Source: Gammaproteobacteria bacterium (lineage in GTDB: Bacteria; Pseudomonadota; Gammaproteobacteria; SZUA-229). Taken from it: a stretch of 7,808 bases of DNA. Numbering within the stretch: the first letter of the stretch is position 1; each line of letters opens with the position of its first letter. The DNA lies in contig JAQICG010000118.1 of assembly GCA_027858635.1 (NCBI GenBank), forward strand, positions 1 through 7,808, given 5' to 3'. The notes under the pieces were generated by a model that had not been told where the DNA came from, searched no databases, and saw nothing but the letters and a program-made list of their open reading frames with translations. This document shows positions 1-5,417 of the stretch, piece after piece. A program made the position numbers and the translations under genes.

Positions 1-148
1 GTACAAAGCAAAGCGCGGCAGAAGGAATAGAGTTGAGAGCATCGGTGCAGAACATATCCAGACCAGCAGCGCCAGTGCTTAACACTTCAGTATTGCAGGG
101 TAAATACCGTTTTGTGCCGACACTGCGATAATGAAATACAAAATGCAT
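1..148. other. Unresolved left edge with competing open frames
   Basis: Three frames stay open here and none is recognisable. On the plus strand, one frame runs from position 3 to a TAA at 129-131 and another from 2 to a TAA at 80-82; either could be the C-terminus of a gene entering from the left. On the minus strand, an ATG at 148-146 opens a frame of 49 codons that leaves the window. The minus frame has the more ordinary codon choice, but only a weak ribosome site lies before it, and its upstream region would be the repeat tract. A plus-strand gene end would match the other repeats, which also lie after gene ends. I cannot decide between these. Confidence 0.3.
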
Positions 149-150
149 GA

Positions 151-180
151 TCCACAGATGAACGCAGATGAACACAGATA
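151..180. repeat. Three tandem 10-bp units (CAGATGAAC-type)
   Basis: Three near-identical 10-base units follow each other without gaps: TCCACAGATG, AACGCAGATG and AACACAGATA. CAGATGAACACAGAT-type strings are a familiar short-period class in intergenic DNA of many environmental bacteria; that link is from memory. The tract directly precedes the palindromic element at 196-285 and may be part of one composite repeat. It is non-coding as far as I can see. Confidence 0.65.
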
Positions 181-195
181 AAAGAAAATGCTTTA

Positions 196-285
196 TCCGC
201 GAAGAACGCGAAAGACGCGAAAAAGTCAAAAACAATAATGTAATGATTTTTTGGCGTTCTTGGCGTTCTTGGCGTTTTTCGCGGA
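196..285. repeat. 90-bp imperfect palindrome built of 9-bp units
   Basis: The left arm has three 9-base units (CGCGAAGAA, CGCGAAAGA, CGCGAAAAA). The right arm has three (TTGGCGTTC twice, then TTGGCGTTT) and ends in TTTTCGCGGA. The right arm is the imperfect reverse complement of the left: the outer TCCGCGAA matches exactly and the inner units differ at scattered bases. The centre is AT-rich. This resembles dispersed CGCGAA/TTGGCG palindromic repeats found between genes in proteobacteria. It lies 50 bp beyond the stop of the minus-strand gene at 336-1283, so in RNA it could form a long 3' hairpin and act as a processing or termination signal. No transposase is nearby. Confidence 0.75.
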
Positions 286-335
286 CTAGAGACTTTGTTT
301 TTCTCTGTGTCACAGCGGCGAGCGGATTCGAGCTG

Positions 336-1283
336 TTAAAGCGCTCCAAACCAGAAGCTGGAATCCTTTTCCAGAAACTCGGTGTAGTGCATATAGTGCG
401 AGCCGTCACAGGAAAAGTTGAGTCCGAGCAGGCCGTTGCAGACGTTCAGCGAACCCGAGCGCAGGTAGATGTTTTCATCGGCAAAGCGCAGCAGCTTCAG
501 CTGGTCAAAAATTTCCGGCAGCCGCTCTGCGGGGATGGTCGCCTCTTCGGGATAGGCTCTGCGCGGATAGACCAGGCAGATGTCCGGGTTGAGAAGTTCC
601 TCCGCGCTCAGCAAACGGTAATTGTAGGGGTCGTCGTACAGCCAGAGCGTGGCGCGGCTGCTGGAGAAATGCAGCTTGCCGTGAAACACGCCGTGTTCGA
701 GTATCAGGGCCTGCATCAGGGCCATGACATTGTCGATCTGGCTGTCGACGACGCTTTCGGCTCGCTGCTGCGAGAACAGTCCCTGCCGAATCGAAGGGTC
801 GCCGCGCAGCTGCTGCCAGGCAGACGACTGTTTGTATAGTAGTTCGGTGTGCGGCAGTTCACGGATATCAGAATCCGCCCCCAGAAACCCAACCCGATGA
901 ACCGCCGAGTTTCTGATCACATGCACCGCCGTCAATGAGGGACGTTTCTTGTTCTTGCTGATGTAGGCTTCGGACAGCTTGAAATCGCCGGCAGCGGTGA
1001 TGCCCTGCATATAACTCCGTTTGGAGCGGTTACGCTGGTAGTGCGATTGGTCCTTGCCGGTACGGATAATATTGGCGGTGAGCTGTACCGCGCCGGCGTC
1101 AAGCACATACAGATGTTTGCAGTGCGGCATGTTGTTCAGCTCGGCCTGCAAAAAATCTTCCAGCGCAGCGCGGTCGCCCATGATCAGGCTGAGCTGATCA
1201 CAGGTTTTGTGCATGCCCGCGCTCAGCTGTGTTTGCAATAGTTGACGCTGTTGAGCGATTTTTTCTTTGAGTAGTTCCAGCAT
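336..1283 (-). CDS. Soluble protein with Cache/PDC-like sensor domain
   Basis: This 315-residue protein appears cytoplasmic: no signal peptide or membrane segment is visible. Residues about 10-145 look like a PDC/Cache small-molecule sensor fold: a helical start, a YVLDAG strand near 59-64, a KRSYMQG segment near 88-94, LSEAYISKNKKRP near 103-115, a TAVHVIR strand, and the closing GFLGADSDI near 132-140, which matches the typical 'GVLGADIDL' ending. Cache domains normally sense ligands outside the cell and are fused to kinases, cyclases or chemoreceptors. Here there is no membrane anchor and no recognisable output module; residues about 150-315 match no family I know. The ATG at 1283 is preferred because an in-frame stop lies shortly upstream with no other ATG between, although no clear ribosome site precedes it. 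A ligand or partner cannot be named. Confidence 0.65.
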   Translation of the reverse strand: MLELLKEKIAQQRQLLQTQLSAGMHKTCDQLSLIMGDRAALEDFLQAELNNMPHCKHLYVLDAGAVQLTANIIRTGKDQSHYQRNRSKRSYMQGITAAGDFKLSEAYISKNKKRPSLTAVHVIRNSAVHRVGFLGADSDIRELPHTELLYKQSSAWQQLRGDPSIRQGLFSQQRAESVVDSQIDNVMALMQALILEHGVFHGKLHFSSSRATLWLYDDPYNYRLLSAEELLNPDICLVYPRRAYPEEATIPAERLPEIFDQLKLLRFADENIYLRSGSLNVCNGLLGLNFSCDGSHYMHYTEFLEKDSSFWFGAL

Positions 1284-1581
1284 AGAGTTACGTTTTGATA
1301 AAAGGTGATGGCAAATTAAGGCGCTAAGTTTTTATGCACCAGTGTTTCCAGTGTATATGACACGATTAATGCATAAATAGTGCCAGCTAAAAACGGCATT
1401 TTACGGCAATTGAGGTTCAATGCTGCACTGGTATAGCGCGAGTGATCGATTAACAATCGATTATTGCACCTGTATAGATTTATCGCAGCGAAATAGCCGC
1501 AATCTTTTAGGTGGTTGCAGATGAGGAATAACTTTAAGAAGGGTATTGATTCAGCGGGCACCTTGCCGGTCAGACTTGTAA
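1284..1581. other. Intergenic spacer, no supported gene
   Basis: This 298-bp AT-rich stretch lies between the PDC-like gene and the hairpin after the receptor gene. It should carry the promoter of the PDC-like gene, but no convincing -35/-10 pair stands out. A 91-codon minus-strand frame (1316-1591) crosses it, but it starts with GTG inside the terminator hairpin, has no ribosome site and resembles no family, so I do not call it. The one clear structure is the palindrome at 1445-1461. Confidence 0.6.
1445..1461. promoter_or_regulatory. Palindrome ATCGATT-AAC-AATCGAT
   Basis: Two perfect 7-base arms flank a 3-base centre. It lies about 160 bp upstream of the PDC-like gene, in otherwise featureless DNA. 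The size suits a dimeric repressor or activator site, but no regulator can be named and chance is possible in AT-rich sequence. Confidence 0.35.
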
Positions 1582-1611
1582 CCCGCATCACCCCGGTTAG
1601 GGTGATGCGGG
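1582..1611 (-). terminator. Hairpin after the TonB receptor gene
   Basis: CCCGCATCACCC and GGGTGATGCGGG form a perfect 12-bp stem around a 6-base loop. It lies 42 bp beyond the receptor stop codon. On the minus strand only two T follow the stem before mixed sequence, so it is not a textbook intrinsic terminator; it may terminate weakly, stabilise the mRNA 3' end, or work with Rho. Its position directly after the gene makes a 3'-end role the best reading. Confidence 0.65.
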
Positions 1612-1653
1612 AGAAGCCATTTTATGCAGGATGCCCGTGAATACGGTTATCGG

Positions 1654-3927
1654 CTAGAACTTGATGTTCACACCAGCATACAACGAGCGACCCATGCCCG
1701 GTACCGGCGTGCCCCAGGCAACGTCGCCACCTGACATGGTTTTGCCCTCACCCAGATAGGCGCCGCCCAGCGGGTGGTTGTAGAAGCGGTCGAGGGCGTT
1801 TTCGATGCCCATATCGAAGCGAACTTTTTTCCAGGTGTAACTGCTGCGCAAGTGCAGCAGGCCGTAACCCTGAGTCCGCATCTCATTGCGGGTTGCAGAG
1901 ACATCCTTTTTGTTATCGACCAGTTCCAGCTCCGCGGTGTTGTTCCAGTTTTCCAGTTGCTGCACGATGGCCAGTCTGGCATTTAGCGGCATCATGTTGT
2001 ACAGGTTGTCGCCGGTGGTGTCGTTCTCGCCATGCACATAATTCATCAGGGCGGTGGCGGTGAAGTTGCCATAAACGGTGTTTTCAGCCAGCGGCAGATG
2101 GCCGGAGACATCAACACCGTAGAGAGTAGCATCCTGATTGACATACTGGAGATAGACAAAATCTTCTGTTATGGCCAGGTTGGCGTCTGTGCATGTGCCG
2201 GTAGCGGCACCGGAACAGCGCTCGGCATCAATGTAGTCGGTGACGCGGGTGTAGTAGGGCGCAATATTGAGTCCCCATTTCTCCTGCGTAGCATCGTGCC
2301 AGTCATAGCTGGCGCTGACGGTGTGAGCCACTTCCGCTTCCAGCTCAAGGTTACCGACATAGCCGTTGCCATCGCCCGCCCAGTTGATCATGCGCATCGC
2401 CATGCCGCCGGTTGACCAGGTGTAGCGTTCATAGAGATTGGGCGAACGGGTCTTCTGGGCCAGGCCGAACTCGATGGTGCGGCTAGCATTCGGGGTGAAG
2501 CGGGCCAGTGCAGTCAGGTCTACATTGCCATCGGTTTTGGCGCGATCGGCGTCATTGAAAGTTGTTTCGTCAGCCAGGTATGAATCGTTGTAACCCTGAA
2601 CATCTCCAGCATTCATCTTCACCTGTTCGTAGCGCAGGCCGAACTGAGACAGCCAGCGCTCACTCCACTGCGCCTCCCACTCGCCAAACAGTGCCAGGCG
2701 GTCGCGTTCACCGTCGTTGATGTTGACGAAGACGTCGGGGTACATACCTTTGCCAGAGGGATCCCACCAGTCGTCCAGGCGGTACTGCTGGGCCTCGGTG
2801 CCTACCCGCAACAGGTCGCGGGCCGACAGCTCGATGTCCGCCTTGAGTAGTAGGCCGCTATTATTCCCCTCGGTATCCATCGGCATACCGGCAGCACATC
2901 CTGTTTTACCGAGTGCAATGGTGCAGGATTCGCCATCAGGGTTTGTGCCGCCGCCATACCAGAAGAGCTTGTCATCATAGAACTGCATGGAGTGGCGGGT
3001 GCGCTCGTGATAGGCGCGCGCCTCCAGTGTGCCCCAGTCGAGCTGGGCGGTGTGGTCCAGGTTGATCTGCGTGCTGTCATTGCCGGTCATGTCCATGCGC
3101 TGGTTGGTCCAGCCCTGATCGGGGATATCCTGCATGCCGAGCTTCAGTTCGGTCAGGTGGTTGCCGTTGAGCATCGCCAGGCTGAGAGAGCGATTGGTGG
3201 ATTTGTACATGGACGAACCGACCTCGTCGCCATCGAGAGCACTATCGCCCACGTCATTGACATAGGTTTGCGTCTTGAAATCGTCGCTTGCGCTGTAGTT
3301 GCCCGATTCGGTAGTGGAGCTGGTGTAGGTCAGGCTGAATTTTTCGTTGGCGGCGGTCGCGCTCAGATTGTCGCCGTAGGCATTGCCGTTGCTGCGATAG
3401 AAAAAACCGACCTCACCCTTGAGCAGGCCTTCTTCACCGGGTTCGGCGAATTCGGGCGCGGGTGAGTCGATCAGAATGGTGCCGCCGATGCTGTCGCCCC
3501 CGACGCTGACCGGTGAGATGCCGGCAAAGACCTGGGCGCTGCCGACATTGCTGGGGTCAATGTAGGAGAGTGCCGGGTTCATGTGATTGCCGCAGGCGGA
3601 GATCAGATCCATGCCATCGACCTTGATGCGCAGACGGTCATCGGCCAGGCCGTGAATTACCGGCAGACCGGAAACACCGCCGGAACCCTGAATGTTGAGG
3701 CCCGGAACATTCTTCAGCAGGCTGGCGGTGTCACTGGTGGTCGGTACCAGCGCTTGCAGCGTTTCGGCATCAACCGCAGTAGCGTTTAGCTGCGCACTTT
3801 CCGCCAGCGGTGAAGCGGTGACGGAAATCGTCGGCAGTAGAGTCTCTTCAGCAACGGCGGTACCGTGGGCAATAGTAGCGAGAAGCGTGGCGAGAAGTGT
3901 TCGTCGGGGAAAGAATGGTGCATGCAT
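1654..3927 (-). CDS. TonB-dependent outer-membrane receptor, probable copper/metal type
   Basis: This 757-residue protein is a TonB-energised outer-membrane gated channel. A Sec signal peptide spans about residues 1-26 (cleavage after AVA, before EE). A TonB-box-like stretch, TISVTAS, follows at 33-39. The plug covers about 45-155, with NVPGLNIQG, the VIHGLADDRLRIKVDG strand region and the GGDSIGGTI end. The rest is a beta-barrel ending in phenylalanine (GVNIKF), as expected for outer-membrane proteins. The plug has C112-G-N-H-M116, a CxxxM motif followed by NP, as in the copper-binding OprC/NosA receptors. A predicted outer loop has M348-P-M350 between the cysteine pair C335/C344 and D351, where OprC has its second methionine/histidine site. 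Other loop residues that may matter are C571/C579 and M509/M511/M513. Copper import is inferred from these motifs; another metal or chelate is possible. The start at 3927 is backed by an AGGAA ribosome site and the signal peptide. It appears to be a single-gene transcript. Confidence 0.88.
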   Translation of the reverse strand: MHAPFFPRRTLLATLLATIAHGTAVAEETLLPTISVTASPLAESAQLNATAVDAETLQALVPTTSDTASLLKNVPGLNIQGSGGVSGLPVIHGLADDRLRIKVDGMDLISACGNHMNPALSYIDPSNVGSAQVFAGISPVSVGGDSIGGTILIDSPAPEFAEPGEEGLLKGEVGFFYRSNGNAYGDNLSATAANEKFSLTYTSSTTESGNYSASDDFKTQTYVNDVGDSALDGDEVGSSMYKSTNRSLSLAMLNGNHLTELKLGMQDIPDQGWTNQRMDMTGNDSTQINLDHTAQLDWGTLEARAYHERTRHSMQFYDDKLFWYGGGTNPDGESCTIALGKTGCAAGMPMDTEGNNSGLLLKADIELSARDLLRVGTEAQQYRLDDWWDPSGKGMYPDVFVNINDGERDRLALFGEWEAQWSERWLSQFGLRYEQVKMNAGDVQGYNDSYLADETTFNDADRAKTDGNVDLTALARFTPNASRTIEFGLAQKTRSPNLYERYTWSTGGMAMRMINWAGDGNGYVGNLELEAEVAHTVSASYDWHDATQEKWGLNIAPYYTRVTDYIDAERCSGAATGTCTDANLAITEDFVYLQYVNQDATLYGVDVSGHLPLAENTVYGNFTATALMNYVHGENDTTGDNLYNMMPLNARLAIVQQLENWNNTAELELVDNKKDVSATRNEMRTQGYGLLHLRSSYTWKKVRFDMGIENALDRFYNHPLGGAYLGEGKTMSGGDVAWGTPVPGMGRSLYAGVNIKF

Positions 3928-3935
3928 AGCAAGGG

Positions 3936-3940
3936 TTCCT
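3936..3940 (-). promoter_or_regulatory. Ribosome binding site of the TonB receptor
   Basis: AGGAA on the minus strand, 8 bases before the ATG at 3927. It supports this ATG over the overlapping out-of-frame ATG at 3923. Confidence 0.6.
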
Positions 3941-3984
3941 GTGTCTCTTTTGAATGGAAAAAGTCATTTTGTTGTTCATAGATC

Positions 3985-4009
3985 GCAACTCTAAAAGCAA
4001 TAGAGTTGC
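3985..4009. promoter_or_regulatory. 9-bp inverted repeat upstream of the TonB receptor
   Basis: GCAACTCTA and TAGAGTTGC are perfect complements around a 7-base centre. The element lies 57 bp upstream of the receptor start, so it is either an operator near the promoter or a hairpin in the 5' leader. It does not match the Fur or Zur consensus as I remember them. No regulator gene lies beside it. Confidence 0.5.
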
Positions 4010-4019
4010 AGCGTGTATT

Positions 4020-4034
4020 GCAGTTTCAAACTGC
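4020..4034. promoter_or_regulatory. 15-bp palindrome GCAGTTT-C-AAACTGC
   Basis: Two perfect 7-base arms meet around a single central base, 92 bp upstream of the receptor start and 10 bp from the neighbouring inverted repeat. The compact form is typical of a dimer-binding operator rather than an RNA hairpin, since the loop would be too small. TTGCAGTT occurs again at 4077-4084. A metal- or stress-responsive repressor is a reasonable guess, not shown. Confidence 0.5.
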
Positions 4035-4086
4035 TCATTGCCACAGTTAAAATAGGGCAAAAGGTTCAAATACAATTGCAGTTATG

Positions 4087-4168
4087 CTAGAAGGCTGTAG
4101 GATTTAGGATGAATTGGCCGTTCTCCTACTTCCTTGCTTCAATCCCCCTAAGCCCGACAGCCTTCTAG
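4087..4168. repeat. 82-bp inverted-repeat element
   Basis: Perfect 12-base ends, CTAGAAGGCTGT and ACAGCCTTCTAG, bound this stretch. Complementarity continues inward imperfectly: GG-N2-TTAGG on the left answers CCTAA-N2-CC on the right, giving arms of roughly 22-25 bases around a loop holding CTCCTACTTCC. It could be a small non-autonomous mobile element, a dispersed palindromic repeat or a hairpin RNA. No flanking target duplication was obvious, and it is too short for a transposase. It lacks the RYYYAAC/GTTRRRY ends of integron attC sites. It sits between the divergent receptor and ligase genes. Confidence 0.7.
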
Positions 4169-4368
4169 GCTGGTAATTATTAAATGCTGTCTAAACATTA
4201 CCCAGAGCATTGACTGACCGTAGGCGACTATATTAAGAAAGGCGGTAACTTGGAATGTGGCAAAGTGTCGCAGAGTTTAATGCGACCGGGTTATCAACAA
4301 TAAAAGCTCGAAGGTTCGCCCGTTTCAGAGTAAGCTCGGATTCGGTCTAAGGAATTTTATTTTTTTCA
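4169..4368 (+). other. Ligase upstream region, no gene seen
   Basis: No supportable reading frame lies here. A TTGACT at 4210-4215 is a good -35 box, but the nearest -10-like strings, TATATT (4229-4234) and TATTAA (4231-4236), are only 13 and 15 bases away, shorter than the usual 16-18. If used, the ligase leader would be about 140 bases. A 6-base inverted repeat, GGTAAT (4172-4177) with ATTACC (4197-4202), lies just upstream. The last 20 bases before the ribosome site are T-rich. Confidence 0.3.
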
Positions 4369-4374
4369 GGGAGG
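4369..4374 (+). promoter_or_regulatory. Ribosome binding site that fixes the ligase start
   Basis: GGGAGG lies 7 bases before the ATG at 4382. An in-frame TTG at 4376 would lie only one base after this site, too close for initiation, so ATG 4382 is taken as the start. Confidence 0.75.
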
Positions 4375-4381
4375 TTTGCTG

Positions 4382-5242
4382 ATGACGTGTTCTTGCTCAT
4401 TTCTCAAAATTATCATCGTGCTGTGCTGCTTTAATGCAGCCGTCGCTGTTGCGCAAAATAATGTATATCCGGCGCCGGAGTTGCTGCTGGCAAACAGTTA
4501 TCATTCCGGCATCGAATTGCAGGACTACTGGGTGAGCGAAAAATACGATGGCGTAAGGGCCTACTGGAATGGTGCGGATTTTATCTCCAGGCAGGGTCAT
4601 GTTTATCATGCCCCGCGATGGTTTAAAAAGCCCTTGCCTGAAACAGCGCTGGATGGCGAGCTCTGGTTAGGGCGAGGCCAATTTGATGTACTTTCCGGTC
4701 TTGTCAGGCGGCAATCGCCCGATGCTGAGGACTGGCGCGAGATCAAGTTTATGGTATTTGATCTGCCCGGCAGTGCGGAGGTTTTTGATCGCCGCCTGCT
4801 ACAGCTGAAAAAAATAATCACTGATATCAATGCGCCCCATGTGCAGTGGGTTGAACAGTTCAAGGTTGCCAGTCATGAAGCGCTGGCAGAAATGTTGGAC
4901 ACGGTAGTGGCGCAGGGTGCGGAAGGTTTAATGCTGCATCGGGGTTCATCGCGGTATCAAAACGGCCGCTCAGATGATTTGCTCAAACTGAAAAAACACT
5001 TTGATGCCGAAGCGGTGGTGATCGGTTACCTTCCCGGCAAAGGTAAGTATCAGGGTATGTTAGGTTCGCTGGAAGTGGAAACGGCGGATAAGAAGCGGTT
5101 TAAAATTGGTAGCGGATTTTCCGATGCCGAGCGAAAAAACCCGCCCGCCATCGGTGCAACCATCACCTACAGATACTTCGGCCTGACCGCTAATGGCATA
5201 CCGCGCTTTGCCAGTTTTATGCGCGTGCGGGATAGTTTTTAA
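4382..5242 (+). CDS. Periplasmic ATP-dependent DNA ligase (Lig E type)
   Basis: This 286-residue enzyme seals nicks in duplex DNA using ATP through a lysyl-AMP intermediate. All nucleotidyltransferase motifs are visible: motif I EKYDGVR with nucleophile K54, R70 of motif Ia, motif III DGELW (91-95), motif IIIa KFMVFDLPG (122-130), motif IV EGLMLHRG (181-188) and motif V LLKLKK (200-205). A short OB domain follows from about 208 (VIGYLPGKGKYQGMLG and on) to the end. There is no N-terminal DNA-binding domain and no large insertion, which is the minimal Lig E build. Residues 1-24 form a Sec-type signal peptide with likely cleavage after AVA and before QNN, so it should act in the periplasm. Lig E proteins have been linked to natural transformation or extracellular DNA, a role not settled. 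It has its own ribosome site, converges on cbbM and is flanked by palindromic elements. Housekeeping replication would use a separate NAD-dependent LigA. Confidence 0.92.
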   Translation: MTCSCSFLKIIIVLCCFNAAVAVAQNNVYPAPELLLANSYHSGIELQDYWVSEKYDGVRAYWNGADFISRQGHVYHAPRWFKKPLPETALDGELWLGRGQFDVLSGLVRRQSPDAEDWREIKFMVFDLPGSAEVFDRRLLQLKKIITDINAPHVQWVEQFKVASHEALAEMLDTVVAQGAEGLMLHRGSSRYQNGRSDDLLKLKKHFDAEAVVIGYLPGKGKYQGMLGSLEVETADKKRFKIGSGFSDAERKNPPAIGATITYRYFGLTANGIPRFASFMRVRDSF

Positions 5243-5253
5243 TAACAAGTGCG

Positions 5254-5342
5254 TTCACCGCAGAGACGCTGAGAAAACCTTAATGATTGTTTGCAGCGCC
5301 GTAGGCGCTGTATTAATAAAACCTCTGCGCCTCTGCGTTGAA
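5254..5342. repeat. 89-bp nested palindromic repeat after the ligase
   Basis: The outer arms (5254-5274 and 5322-5342) are inverted copies matching at 17 of 21 positions and are made of CGCAGAG/CTCTGCG-type short units. The middle holds a perfect hairpin, CAGCGCC-GTA-GGCGCTG (5294-5310). CGCAGAGACGC-type strings are a familiar dispersed intergenic class, from memory. The element begins 12 bp after the ligase stop and ends 29 bp before the terminator, so it would be transcribed with the ligase mRNA and fold into a long branched hairpin. Confidence 0.75.
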
Positions 5343-5370
5343 AAAAGTTCTTGACCTAAATCTACAACCC

Positions 5371-5400
5371 AAAAAAAGCCCCGACTAGCGGGGCTTTTTT
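5371..5400. terminator. Bidirectional terminator between the ligase and cbbM
   Basis: GCCCCG and CGGGGC form a 6-bp GC stem around a 5-base loop, with seven A before and six T after. It therefore works as an intrinsic terminator in both directions, for the ligase on the plus strand and cbbM on the minus strand. It lies 24 bp after the cbbM stop, which makes cbbM the last gene of its transcript. Confidence 0.92.
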
Positions 5401-5417
5401 ATTACTGTACGTTCGAC

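Noticed and set aside
151..285. CRISPR array
   Set aside because: Units are 9-10 bases with no spacers; this is a tandem and palindromic repeat, not repeat-spacer structure.
168..839. 223-codon plus-strand frame
   Set aside because: It starts inside the repeat tract and runs antisense to the PDC-like gene; its protein has no recognisable features and is explained as the opposite-strand shadow.
1316..1591. 91-codon minus-strand frame
   Set aside because: It begins with GTG inside the stem of the receptor's 3' hairpin, has no ribosome site and matches no family; most likely chance.
2992..3465. 157-codon plus-strand frame within the receptor gene
   Set aside because: It lies wholly antisense to a well-supported TonB receptor; long antisense frames are common in balanced-GC coding DNA.
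4087..4168. Integron attC site
   Set aside because: Size and hairpin form fit, but the RYYYAAC and GTTRRRY ends are absent and there is no integrase or cassette array.
4376..4381. Upstream TTG start for the ligase
   Set aside because: It would lie one base after the ribosome site; ATG 4382 has proper spacing and leaves a normal signal peptide.
4382..4456. Lipoprotein signal at the ligase N-terminus because of the cysteine pair
   Set aside because: The residues before the cysteines (IIVL) do not fit a lipobox, and an AVA cleavage site follows, so a Sec signal peptide is the better reading.
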